Assembly: GCA_019112875.1 (NCBI GenBank)
Contig: DXIO01000085.1
Coordinates: forward strand, 1 to 56,101
Direction: 5' to 3'
Length of the DNA: 56,101 nt
Origin: Candidatus Aquabacterium excrementipullorum
Lineage (GTDB): Bacteria; Pseudomonadota; Gammaproteobacteria; Burkholderiales; Burkholderiaceae_C
This document shows positions 10,104 through 17,869 of the stretch, in pieces. The translations under genes and the position numbers were made by a program. The notes beneath the pieces are model-generated. The model was not told where the DNA came from. It did not search any database and saw nothing but the letters and a program-made list of their open reading frames with translations. Numbering within the stretch: the first letter of the stretch is position 1; each line of letters starts with the position of its first letter.

Positions 10104-11882
10104 ATGCAATGGTTTGCCAACCTGCGCCTCAAGCCCAAACTGATCCTGTCTTTTGCGATCGTGATGGCGCTGGCGGCGATCATGGGCCTGCTGGCCGAGC
10201 GGCGCCTGTCCGGCCTCAACGATGCGACGCACGACGTCGCGGACAACTGGATGCCCAGCATCCGGCTCGCTTCCGACATCAACGCCCGCATGGGCCAGTT
10301 CCGCGTGGCCGAACTGCAGCACGTGCTGTCCACCGAAGAGGCCTTCATGCAGCGCTACGAGGGCTTCATGAACGACGCCCTCAAGATCATCAACGAGGAC
10401 AAGGCCCAGTACGCCAAGCTGATCAACAGCCCCGAAGAGCGGTCGCAATGGGACAAGTTCAACCAGCAATGGGATGCCTACCTGGTCCAGCACGACAAGG
10501 TGGTGCAGCTGTCCAAGCAGAACCTCAATGACGAGGCGCGCAACCTGGCCAGCCGCGATGCACAGCAACGTTTCCAGGAGGCGCTCGCCTCGCTGGACAG
10601 CATCGTCAAGCTCAATGTCAAGGGCGGCGATGCCTCGCGCGATGCGGCCCAGAACACCTATGAAACCGCCCGCTGGGCCATCCTGCTGTCGGTGGCCGTC
10701 ATCGTGGGGCTGGGCATGGCCGTGGCCCTGTACGTCAGCCGCCTGATCGCCGCCCCCGTGCAGGACACGGTGGACGTGCTCAAGTCCGTGGCCGCCGGTG
10801 ACCTTACGCACACCGTGCGTCATGACCGCCACGACGAGATCGGCGACATGCAGCAGGCCCTGTCCCAGATGATCGACAGCCTGTCGAACATCGTGCAGCA
10901 GGTGCGCATGGGCGCCGATTCGGTGGCCACCGCCTCCACGCAGATCGCCCAGGGCAACACCGACCTGAGCGGCCGCACCGAAGAGCAGGCCTCCAGCCTG
11001 GAAGAGACCGCCGCTGCCGTCGAAGAGATGGCCGGCACCGTGCGCACCAACGCCGACAACGCGCAGCAGGCCAACCAACTGGCCAGTGCCGCGTCCAGCG
11101 TGGCCGCGCGTGGTGGCGATGTCGTGAACCAGGTCGTGCAGACCATGAACGGCATCCAGTCGTCCAGCCAGAAGATCGCCGACATCATCGGCGTGATCGA
11201 TGGCATCGCCTTCCAGACCAACATCCTGGCGCTGAACGCGGCGGTCGAAGCCGCCCGTGCCGGTGAGCAAGGCCGCGGCTTCGCCGTGGTGGCCGGCGAG
11301 GTGCGTTCGCTGGCCCAGCGCAGCGCCCAGGCCGCCCGCGAGATCAAGACTCTGATCAACGACAGCGTCGAGAAGGTCAACTCCGGCAGCGAACTGGTCG
11401 GCACGGCTGGAGTCACCATGAACGACGTGGTCACGCAGGTGCGCAAGGTCACCGACCTGGTCGGCGAGATCGCGCATGCCAGCACCGAGCAGAGCCAGGG
11501 CATCGGCCAGATCAACCAGGCCGTCACCCAGCTCGACCAGATGACGCAGCAGAACGCCGCGCTGGTCGAAGAAAGCATGGCCGCCGCCGAAAGCCTGCGC
11601 CAGCAGGCCCAGCGCCTCACCGAGGCCGTGGGCGTGTTCAAGACGCGCCAGGTGCAGGCCGAGTTGCACACGCAGCAGATCATCCGCCAGGCCAAGGCGC
11701 CCATTGGCGCTGCACGCCTGGAGTCGCGCCCTGTGAGCACGGCCCCCAAGGTCAAGGCGAGGGCGCCCGTGCGTCCGGCCGTGGGCACCACGAAGCCCGC
11801 ATCGGAAGCCTCGCCTCAATTGCCTTCACCTCCCGCGCGCACGGCCAAGGCCGGTGCCGACGACGATTGGGAAACCTTCTGA
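10104..11882 (+). CDS. Methyl-accepting chemotaxis protein (Tsr/Tar-like)
   Basis: Transmembrane chemoreceptor of 592 residues. It has TM1 near residues 12-31, a periplasmic domain of about 155 residues that looks like a four-helix bundle, TM2 near 190-212 (WAILLSVAVIVGLGMAVALY), a HAMP domain, and a cytoplasmic coiled coil with the conserved tip DGIAFQTNILALNAAVEAAR. An Ala/Pro/Lys-rich linker ends in DWETF, close to the NWETF pentapeptide that tethers CheR/CheB in enteric receptors. The start at 10104 has AGGAGA seven bases upstream; a longer frame from 10023 lacks such a site. The ligand is unknown, but the gene lies between upp and codA. Confidence 0.95.
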   Translation: MQWFANLRLKPKLILSFAIVMALAAIMGLLAERRLSGLNDATHDVADNWMPSIRLASDINARMGQFRVAELQHVLSTEEAFMQRYEGFMNDALKIINEDKAQYAKLINSPEERSQWDKFNQQWDAYLVQHDKVVQLSKQNLNDEARNLASRDAQQRFQEALASLDSIVKLNVKGGDASRDAAQNTYETARWAILLSVAVIVGLGMAVALYVSRLIAAPVQDTVDVLKSVAAGDLTHTVRHDRHDEIGDMQQALSQMIDSLSNIVQQVRMGADSVATASTQIAQGNTDLSGRTEEQASSLEETAAAVEEMAGTVRTNADNAQQANQLASAASSVAARGGDVVNQVVQTMNGIQSSSQKIADIIGVIDGIAFQTNILALNAAVEAARAGEQGRGFAVVAGEVRSLAQRSAQAAREIKTLINDSVEKVNSGSELVGTAGVTMNDVVTQVRKVTDLVGEIAHASTEQSQGIGQINQAVTQLDQMTQQNAALVEESMAAAESLRQQAQRLTEAVGVFKTRQVQAELHTQQIIRQAKAPIGAARLESRPVSTAPKVKARAPVRPAVGTTKPASEASPQLPSPPARTAKAGADDDWETF

Positions 11883-11921
11883 TCCTCGCCTGATCCGGGG
11901 CCTTCTGGCCTGATCCCTGCT

Positions 11922-11953
11922 AGGCTCCTGATACCCCCGTGTCAGGAGCCTTT
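11922..11953 (+). terminator. Strong hairpin between mcp and codA, overlapping the codA ribosome-binding site
   Basis: Arms at 11922-11934 (AGGCTCCTGATAC) and 11939-11951 (GTGTCAGGAGCCT) are complementary over 13 bases with one mismatch and a CCCC loop, and are followed by TTTC. The shape fits an intrinsic terminator for the chemoreceptor gene. The right arm also contains CAGGAG at 11943-11948, the best ribosome-binding site for the codA GTG start at 11957, so the same structure could block codA translation. Confidence 0.6.
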
Positions 11954-11956
11954 CTC

Positions 11957-13231
11957 GTGTTCGAGCTGATCCTTCGCCACTGCACCTTGCCCGACGGGCG
12001 CCAGGACCAGGACATCGCCATCGCGCAGGGCCGCATCACCGCCGTGGGGCCGGGCCTGCAGGCCAGTGCTGCCCAAGAGATCGATGCTGCGGGCCAACTG
12101 GTCACGCCGCCCTTCGTCGATGCGCACTTTCACATGGATTCGACGCTCAGCTACGGCCAGCCGCGCGTCAACCAGTCGGGCACGCTGCTCGAAGGCATCG
12201 CGCTGTGGGGCGAGCTCAAGCCGTTGCTGGTGCAGGAAGCGATCGTCGAGCGGGCGCTGGCCTATTGCGATTGGGCCGTGGCGCGCGGCCTGCTGGCCAT
12301 CCGATCGCATGTCGATGTGTGCGACCCGCGCCTGCTGGCCGTCGAAGCGCTTCTGCACGTCAAGCAGAAGGTCAAACCTTACCTGGACCTGCAACTCGTC
12401 GCCTTCCCGCAGGATGGCATCCTGCGGAGCCCCGGCGCGCTCGACAACCTGCGCCGCGCGCTCGACATGGGCGTGGATGTGGTCGGCGGCATCCCCCATT
12501 TCGAACGCACCATGGCCGATGGCGCCGAATCCGTGCGCCTGCTGTGCGAACTGGCCGCCGAGCGCGGCCTGCGCGTCGACATGCATTGCGACGAGACGGA
12601 CGACCCGATGTCCCGCCACATCGAGACGCTGGCCTTTCACGCGCAGCGCCTGGGCTTGCAGGGCAGGGTGGCCGGCTCGCACCTCACCTCCATGCACAGC
12701 ATGGACAACTACTACGTCAGCAAGCTGCTGCCGCTGATCAAGGAATCAGGGGTGGCCGCCATCGCCAACCCGCTCATCAACATCACCTTGCAGGGCCGGC
12801 ACGACACCTATCCCAAGCGCCGCGGCATGACGCGCGTGCCGGAGATGCTGGCCCAGGGCATCGACGTGGCCTTCGGTCACGACTGCGTGATGGACCCGTG
12901 GTACGGCCTGGGCAGCGGCGACATGCTGGAGGTGGCCCACATGGGCCTGCACGTGGCGCAGATGACAGGGCAGCAGGCCATGCGCCAGTGCTTCGAGGCC
13001 GTCACGGCCGCTCCGGCCCGCATCCTGGGGCTCGATGGCTACGGATTGGACGTCGGCTGCAAGGCCGATCTGGTGCTGCTGCAGGCACGCGATGCTGTCG
13101 AGGCGATCCGCCTGCGGTCCACGCGCTTGACGGTGATCCGCGCGGGCCAGGTCATCGCGACCGCGCCGCCGCAGATCAGCCAGCTGCAACTGCCGGGGCG
13201 GCCTTCAGCCGTGTCCTTCCAGAACGGCTGA
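11957..13231 (+). CDS. codA: Cytosine deaminase-like amidohydrolase
   Basis: Metal-dependent amidohydrolase expected to deaminate cytosine to uracil, feeding upp. At 424 residues it is close to E. coli CodA (427) and collinear with it: metal motif DAHFHMDST, NQSGTLLEGI, the HCDE block with the catalytic Glu, GSHLTSMHS, NPLINITLQGRHDTYPKRRG and FGHDCVMDPWYGLG. One active-site change stands out: the residue after the metal-binding Asp is Cys (C310), where E. coli has Asp314. The GTG at 11957 is chosen because AGGAG lies eight bases upstream; a GTG at 11939 precedes that site. Related deaminases may act on isocytosine or isoguanine, so substrate is inferred. Confidence 0.88.
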   Translation: MFELILRHCTLPDGRQDQDIAIAQGRITAVGPGLQASAAQEIDAAGQLVTPPFVDAHFHMDSTLSYGQPRVNQSGTLLEGIALWGELKPLLVQEAIVERALAYCDWAVARGLLAIRSHVDVCDPRLLAVEALLHVKQKVKPYLDLQLVAFPQDGILRSPGALDNLRRALDMGVDVVGGIPHFERTMADGAESVRLLCELAAERGLRVDMHCDETDDPMSRHIETLAFHAQRLGLQGRVAGSHLTSMHSMDNYYVSKLLPLIKESGVAAIANPLINITLQGRHDTYPKRRGMTRVPEMLAQGIDVAFGHDCVMDPWYGLGSGDMLEVAHMGLHVAQMTGQQAMRQCFEAVTAAPARILGLDGYGLDVGCKADLVLLQARDAVEAIRLRSTRLTVIRAGQVIATAPPQISQLQLPGRPSAVSFQNG

Positions 13232-13263
13232 GGCGCTTCTCGGCATCACCTGAAACCGCGCAT

Positions 13264-13935
13264 TCAGGCCGACAGGTTCAGGTTGGCGTCGTTGGTCTGG
13301 TAGCCGGCATTGGCCACTGACTGGTACTCCGCGCTGCCCATCTGGTGCAGGCGCGAGAACAGCGTCTTCATCTTCTCTTCGAAGGCGCTGACCTCGTCGC
13401 TGCTCAGATCGCCGCTGTCGTCGGTGTCGATGGCGCTGAACAACTCGTCCGAGTCGTCGTCATCGCCGCTGCTGGTGCTGCTCACGCCGAACTCCTCGGC
13501 GGTGATGGTGCCGTCGTCATCGCCGTCCAGCTCGCTCAGCGAGGGTGGCGGCGGTGGCGGCGGGCCTTGCATCATCATCGTCGCGAACGATTGCGTGTCC
13601 ATCTGCATGCCGGCCCAACCGCCTTCCTCGGCAGCGCGCTCGGGCGGCTTCATGCCCTCGTCCAGCTCCGATTCGGAGATGCTGCCGTCGCCATCGGTGT
13701 CCAGCGTCGAGAACAGCTCCGACACATCGCTCGACGATGATGTGGCACTGCTGGTGCCCGACGCGGTGCTGCTGGCGCCCTTCGGGCCCTTCTCCAGCAT
13801 GGCCGTCAGTTCCGACTCGTCCAGTCCGCCGCTGCCATCCTGGTCCAGGGTGGAGAAATCGGGCTTCTCGCGCTTGTCCGGGCGGGCCGGCGGCGTGTAG
13901 TAGGTGATGCTCGACCAGCTGGTGATGCTTGTCAT
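13264..13935 (-). CDS. Four-EF-hand calcium-binding protein
   Basis: A 223-residue acidic, serine-rich protein without a signal peptide or membrane segment. Four canonical EF-hand loops are visible: residues 31-42 (DQDGSGGLDESE), 79-90 (DTDGDGSISESE), 137-148 (DGDDDGTITAEE) and 170-181 (DTDDSGDLSSDE). Loops 1 and 2 are joined by a Ser/Thr/Ala linker, and loops 2 and 3 by a segment ending in seven consecutive prolines. Similar proteins occur across Burkholderiales and Xanthomonadaceae, usually as single genes. It converges on codA and diverges from the regulator gene upstream. Function beyond likely Ca2+ binding is unknown. Confidence 0.85.
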   Translation of the reverse strand: MTSITSWSSITYYTPPARPDKREKPDFSTLDQDGSGGLDESELTAMLEKGPKGASSTASGTSSATSSSSDVSELFSTLDTDGDGSISESELDEGMKPPERAAEEGGWAGMQMDTQSFATMMMQGPPPPPPPSLSELDGDDDGTITAEEFGVSSTSSGDDDDSDELFSAIDTDDSGDLSSDEVSAFEEKMKTLFSRLHQMGSAEYQSVANAGYQTNDANLNLSA

Positions 13936-14188
13936 GGCCGTTTCCTTTCCTGCTCGGCGCGCCTTCTTCCGTGGCGCATCCCACCCACCATGGGTGATGG
14001 ACGGATTTTTCGGCCCCTGTGTATATGGCGTGTGTCTGCTTTGTATCGACCGGGGCGCCGTGCTTCACACAGGCGCGCGGCACGGCATCAAGCGTGGCAA
14101 ATGCCACCAATTCAGCCCATTCAGAAACAGGTCGCCCGCCTAAGCTCTCACCTGCACGCGGCTGGGGCCGTGGCACATGGAGTGCGTC

Positions 14189-14971
14189 ATGGATGGGGCA
14201 ATGTCGGTGTGGTGGCTGGATCAACGGCCTGGATGCGATGTCCAGGACCGCCAGGCCATGCTCGACTACCTGCGCAACTTCAACCTGGCGCCTCGCGCCG
14301 TGCCCGATCTGGCCTCGCTCGACCTGCCCCTGATGCGCCGCGTCGATCCCGAAGGCGTGCTCCTGCTGTTCGCCGACGATGCCGACCAGCCGGAACTGCA
14401 CTACTGCCTGCGCCAGGCCCGCCAGCACGGCCTGCCCGGCATCGTGCTGCTGCCCGCCGTGTCGGCCAGCGACCGCGCCGACCTGCTCGACCGCGGCGCC
14501 GACGATTGCATGAGCGAGCCCATCGAACGCCGCGAGCTCGCCGCCCGCATCCATGTGCTGCGCCGCCGCCGCGCCCAGCGCCAGGCCGCCGTGGCCCAGG
14601 CGCCGGAAGGCGACTGCATTCGATTCGGCCAGTGGCAGCTGGACATCCGTGCCCAGAGCCTGCGCAGCACCGACACCGAAGTGGCCCTGTCCAACGCGGA
14701 ATGTCGCCTGCTGCTCACCTTCCTGAACCGGCCTAACCAGGTCTTCACCCGTGACCGCCTGATGGACGAAGCGCGCGGACGCGGCCTCGAGGCCTTCGAG
14801 CGCAGCATCGACCTGCTGGTCTCGCGCCTGCGCCACAAGCTGGGCGACGACCCGCGCCAGCCCGCCCTGATCCAGACCGTTCGGGGCCGGGGCTATCTGT
14901 TCGCCGCTGCACCCGTGCGTGGCCGGATGCCCATGGGTGTCCACGCGCAGCTGTCCACCGGCATGGCCTGA
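14189..14971 (+). CDS. OmpR-family response regulator with degenerate receiver
   Basis: DNA-binding regulator of 260 residues. The C-terminal winged helix is intact (VFTRDRLMDEA, ERSIDLLVSRLRHKLGDD, IQTVRGRGYLF). The N-terminal receiver keeps the fold pattern but not the chemistry: phenylalanine occupies the place of the phospho-acceptor Asp (VLLLFADD), and the conserved Lys is Glu (MSEPIERREL). No kinase gene is adjacent. Starts at 14177, 14189 and 14201 are possible; 14189 has GGAG six bases upstream. It probably works without phosphorylation or binds another signal (inference). Its targets are unknown. Confidence 0.88.
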   Translation: MDGAMSVWWLDQRPGCDVQDRQAMLDYLRNFNLAPRAVPDLASLDLPLMRRVDPEGVLLLFADDADQPELHYCLRQARQHGLPGIVLLPAVSASDRADLLDRGADDCMSEPIERRELAARIHVLRRRRAQRQAAVAQAPEGDCIRFGQWQLDIRAQSLRSTDTEVALSNAECRLLLTFLNRPNQVFTRDRLMDEARGRGLEAFERSIDLLVSRLRHKLGDDPRQPALIQTVRGRGYLFAAAPVRGRMPMGVHAQLSTGMA

Positions 14972-14982
14972 GCGCCCCCCTG

Positions 14983-14991
14983 TGCTAACAT
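14983..14991 (+). promoter_or_regulatory. Possible extended -10 promoter of tRNA-Leu
   Basis: TGCTAACAT at 14983-14991 resembles an extended -10 element (TGn followed by TAACAT) and sits about 20 bases upstream of the tRNA 5' end. No good -35 box is visible. Confidence 0.35.
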
Positions 14992-15010
14992 TTCTGTCTT
15001 TCCGACCAGT

Positions 15011-15095
15011 GCCCTGGTGGTGAAATTGGTAGACGCGCCGGATTCAAAATCCGGTTCCGCAAGGAGTGCCGGTTCGAGTCCGGCCCGGGGCACCA
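15011..15095 (+). tRNA. tRNA-Leu (anticodon CAA)
   Basis: An 85-base leucine tRNA with a long variable arm. The acceptor stem GCCCTGG pairs with CCGGGGC (15085-15091) with one G-U pair, followed by discriminator A and an encoded CCA (15093-15095). The anticodon stem CCGGA/TCCGG encloses the loop TTCAAAA, with anticodon CAA at 15045-15047, reading UUG. The T arm contains GGTTCGAGTCC. It stands alone; I saw no second tRNA or integration site next to it. Confidence 0.97.
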
Positions 15096-15225
15096 GCACA
15101 AGATCCGCGCCACACCCGTGGCCTCCGCCATGGCGGACGACAAGGCAGGCCCCGCGCCCTGAACGCCTTTCACGGCACCAAGCCGCTGTCCCGCACCGGG
15201 TTTCAACGCCTGACACAATAGCGGG

Positions 15226-16131
15226 ATGATGAATTACCCAACGCTCGAAGACGTCATCGGCAAGACGCCCCTGGTGCGCCTGCAGCGCCTGCCCGGGCAG
15301 GACAACGCCGACCGCGGCAACGTGATCCTGGCCAAGCTCGAGGGCAACAACCCCGCCGGTTCCGTCAAGGATCGCCCGGCCGCCAGCATGATTCGCCGTG
15401 CCGAAGAGCGTGGCGACATCAAGCCCGGCGACACCCTCATCGAAGCCACCTCCGGCAACACCGGCATCGCGCTGGCCATGGCCGCCGCCATCCGCGGCTA
15501 CCGCATGGTGCTGATCATGCCGGAGGACCTCAGCATCGAGCGCGCCCAGACCATGAAGGCCTTCGGCGCCGAGCTCGTGCTCACGCCCAAGAGCGGCGGC
15601 ATGGAATACGCCCGCGATCTGGCCGACCAGATGGTGCGCGAAGGCAAGGGCGTCGTGCTCGACCAGTTCGCCAACCCCGACAATCCGCGCATCCATTACG
15701 AGACCACCGGCCCCGAGATCTGGACGGACACGGGCGGCGAGATCACCCATTTCGTCAGCGCCATGGGCACCACCGGCACCATCACCGGCACCTCGCGCTA
15801 CCTGAAGGAGCAGAACCCGGCGGTGCGCATCATCGGCGCCCAGCCTTCGGAAGGTTCGCGCATTCCCGGCATCCGCAAGTGGCCCGAGGCCTACCTGCCC
15901 AAGATCTACGATCCCAGCACGGTCGATGAGTTGATCCTGGTCGGCCAGGCCGACGCCGAGGACATGGCCCGCCGCCTCGCGCGTGAAGAGGGCCTCTTCT
16001 GCGGCATCTCCGCCGCCGGCGCCTGCTGGGCGGCCTTGCAACTGGCCCGCACCCTCACCAACGCCACCATCGTCTTCGTGGTGTGCGACCGAGGCGACCG
16101 TTACCTGTCCACCGGCGTCTTCCCGGCCTGA
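15226..16131 (+). CDS. cysM: Cysteine synthase B (O-acetylserine sulfhydrylase)
   Basis: PLP enzyme that makes cysteine from O-acetylserine and sulfide or thiosulfate. The PLP lysine lies in NNPAGSVKDRP; SVKDR rather than SVKCR points to CysM rather than CysK. The substrate loop EATSGNTGIALA and the phosphate-binding GTTGTITG are present. Length 301 fits the family. Two ATGs in tandem (15226, 15229) are possible starts. A CACAAT box at 15214-15219 is so close that the mRNA may begin near the start codon. A TusA-like sulfur carrier gene follows 54 bases downstream. Confidence 0.95.
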   Translation: MMNYPTLEDVIGKTPLVRLQRLPGQDNADRGNVILAKLEGNNPAGSVKDRPAASMIRRAEERGDIKPGDTLIEATSGNTGIALAMAAAIRGYRMVLIMPEDLSIERAQTMKAFGAELVLTPKSGGMEYARDLADQMVREGKGVVLDQFANPDNPRIHYETTGPEIWTDTGGEITHFVSAMGTTGTITGTSRYLKEQNPAVRIIGAQPSEGSRIPGIRKWPEAYLPKIYDPSTVDELILVGQADAEDMARRLAREEGLFCGISAAGACWAALQLARTLTNATIVFVVCDRGDRYLSTGVFPA

Positions 16132-16157
16132 CCGAAGGCGGGTCCCCGGCCTACAAT
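16128..16157 (+). promoter_or_regulatory. Predicted sigma-70 promoter for tusA-like gene
   Basis: CTGACC at 16128-16133 and TACAAT at 16152-16157 are separated by 18 bases; the -10 box matches five of six consensus bases. It lies across the cysM stop, 29 bases before the tusA-like start, so this gene may be transcribed independently of cysM. Confidence 0.45.
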
Positions 16158-16185
16158 CCATCTCAAGACGCAAGGGACACCACAC

Positions 16186-16425
16186 ATGGACGCTCAAAAG
16201 GAACTCGACACCCGGGGCCTGACCTGCCCGCTGCCCATCCTCAAGGCCAAGAAGGCCTTGTCGGACATGCAAAGCGGCGAGTTGCTGCGCGTGGTCGCCA
16301 CCGACCCCGGCTCCGTGCGTGACTTCCAGGCCTTCGCCCGCCAGACCGGCAACGACCTGGTCGACCAGCAGGCCAGCCAGATCGGCGGCAAGGACGAGTT
16401 CATCCACGTGCTGCGCCGCCGCTGA
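16186..16425 (+). CDS. tusA: TusA-family sulfur-carrier protein
   Basis: A 79-residue SirA/TusA-fold protein with the signature DTRGLTCPLPILKAKKAL, whose cysteine would carry the persulfide. The family passes sulfur in tRNA thiolation, molybdenum cofactor synthesis or sulfur metabolism. AAGGGA upstream of the ATG fits a ribosome-binding site. Its place after cysM suggests a general link to sulfur metabolism. Because several TusA paralogues may exist in one genome, the gene symbol is a family-level assignment. Confidence 0.88.
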   Translation: MDAQKELDTRGLTCPLPILKAKKALSDMQSGELLRVVATDPGSVRDFQAFARQTGNDLVDQQASQIGGKDEFIHVLRRR

Positions 16426-16450
16426 GCCTTCCGCCAGCGCAAATGAGACA

Positions 16451-16471
16451 AAGGGGCCTTCGAGGCCCCTT
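16451..16471. terminator. Terminator hairpin between convergent tusA and ruvB
   Basis: AAGGGGCCT at 16451-16459 pairs with AGGCCCCTT at 16463-16471 around a TCG loop. It lies between two convergent genes and could serve both strands. A short palindrome TCTATATAGA follows at 16479-16488. Confidence 0.75.
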
Positions 16472-16496
16472 CCACATATCTATATAGAGAGTGGGT

Positions 16497-17582
16497 TCAG
16501 ATCAGCCCGCCCTGCACATCGTCCGACGGCGGTGTGAGTCCGACATGCCGGAACGCCTGCGCCGTCGCGATACGCCCGCGCGGCGTGCGCTGCAGGAAGC
16601 CCTGCTGGATCAGATACGGCTCGATCACATCCTCGATCGTGTCGCGCTCCTCGCCGATCGCCGCGGCCACGTTGTCCAGTCCCACCGGCCCGCCGTCGAA
16701 GCGGTGGATGATGGCGTCCAGCAGCTTGCGGTCCATCACATCGAAGCCCAGCGGGTCCACGTCCAGCATCGCCAGCGCCTTGTCAGCCATCTCGCGGGTG
16801 ATGCGGCCGGAGCCCTTCACCTCGGCATAGTCCCGAACGCGGCGCAGCAAACGGTTGGCGATCCGGGGCGTACCGCGTGAGCGGCGGGCCACTTCCAGCG
16901 CGCCCTCCGGGTCGATCGGCGCTCCCAGCAGCCCGGCCGAGCGCGTGACGATGCGCGTGAGCTCGTCCGCCGTATAGAACTCCAGCCGCGCCACGATGCC
17001 GAAGCGGTCGCGCAGCGGGTTGGTCAACATGCCGGCGCGGGTGGTGGCGCCCACCAGTGTGAAGGGCTGCAGGTCCAGCTTGATCGAGCGGGCCGCCGGG
17101 CCCTCCCCGATCATGATGTCGATCTGGTAGTCCTCCAGCGCCGGATAGAGGATCTCCTCGACGACCGGGCTCAGGCGATGGATCTCGTCGATGAAGAGCA
17201 CATCGTTGCGCTCCAGGTTGGTCAGGATCGCGGCCAGGTCCTTGGGCTTCTCCAGCACGGGGCCGGAGGTCTGCCGCAAGTTCACGCCCAGTTCATTGGC
17301 CACGATGTGGCTGAGCGTGGTTTTTCCGAGACCTGGCGGCCCGAACAGCAGCACGTGGTCCAGCGCTTCCGCGCGTTTCTTGGCCGCGCCGATGAAGATT
17401 TCCAACTGCTCCCGCGCCTTGGCCTGACCCACGTAAGTGTCCAGATCCTTGGGGCGCAGGGCCCTTTCCAGGGCATCTTCCTGCGGGGAAGCCACGCCCC
17501 CTCCGACCACCCGCTCGGCCTCGGCCGGTGCACGGGAAGGGGCCGGGCGGCGGGACGACAGATCGTCGGTCTGGATACTCAT
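16497..17582 (-). CDS. ruvB: Holliday junction branch-migration ATPase RuvB
   Basis: AAA+ motor that drives Holliday junction migration with RuvA/RuvC. Walker A is GPPGLGKTT, Walker B is [10 protein letters not shown], the sensor region is GATTRAGML, and the C-terminal winged helix ends in [13 protein letters not shown]. At 361 residues it is slightly long because of a low-complexity N-terminal tail before the conserved [13 protein letters not shown]. ruvA and ruvC are not next to it here. It diverges from the porin gene across 287 bases. Confidence 0.97.
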   Translation of the reverse strand: MSIQTDDLSSRRPAPSRAPAEAERVVGGGVASPQEDALERALRPKDLDTYVGQAKAREQLEIFIGAAKKRAEALDHVLLFGPPGLGKTTLSHIVANELGVNLRQTSGPVLEKPKDLAAILTNLERNDVLFIDEIHRLSPVVEEILYPALEDYQIDIMIGEGPAARSIKLDLQPFTLVGATTRAGMLTNPLRDRFGIVARLEFYTADELTRIVTRSAGLLGAPIDPEGALEVARRSRGTPRIANRLLRRVRDYAEVKGSGRITREMADKALAMLDVDPLGFDVMDRKLLDAIIHRFDGGPVGLDNVAAAIGEERDTIEDVIEPYLIQQGFLQRTPRGRIATAQAFRHVGLTPPSDDVQGGLI

Positions 17583-17774
17583 ACAGTGATTATCACAGGT
17601 CTGAGCTTGTTGTCAGGAGGCAACAATAATCCGGCAGGACCATAGCAATCGGCAGGGTTGTCACAAAAGAAATCTCGAAATCCTGTTGCAATTGCTTCCT
17701 GTCAGCAGCCGGCGTGATGTGGTTTGCCGGACAGATTTGTGATTTTTCCGGTCGACGGTATGCGCAAATCTTCT

Positions 17775-17804
17775 TTGGTCACCTGCAAAACGCCTGCTGA
17801 TACT
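17775..17804 (+). promoter_or_regulatory. Possible promoter of first porin gene
   Basis: TTGGTC at 17775-17780 and GATACT at 17799-17804 with an 18-base spacer, each matching four of six consensus bases. The position, 65 bases before the porin start in the ruvB-porin gap, is suitable. The rest of that gap shows no other clear signal. Confidence 0.3.
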
Positions 17805-17869
17805 CGCGTCAGACGCCCAGGGCTCGCGGCCCGCGGCGCACTGAACTTGCAATGATTCTGGAGAATTTC

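Noticed and set aside
15011-15095. tRNA-Leu as an integration site of a mobile element
   Set aside because: No integrase, no repeated tRNA 3' end and ordinary housekeeping genes on both sides.
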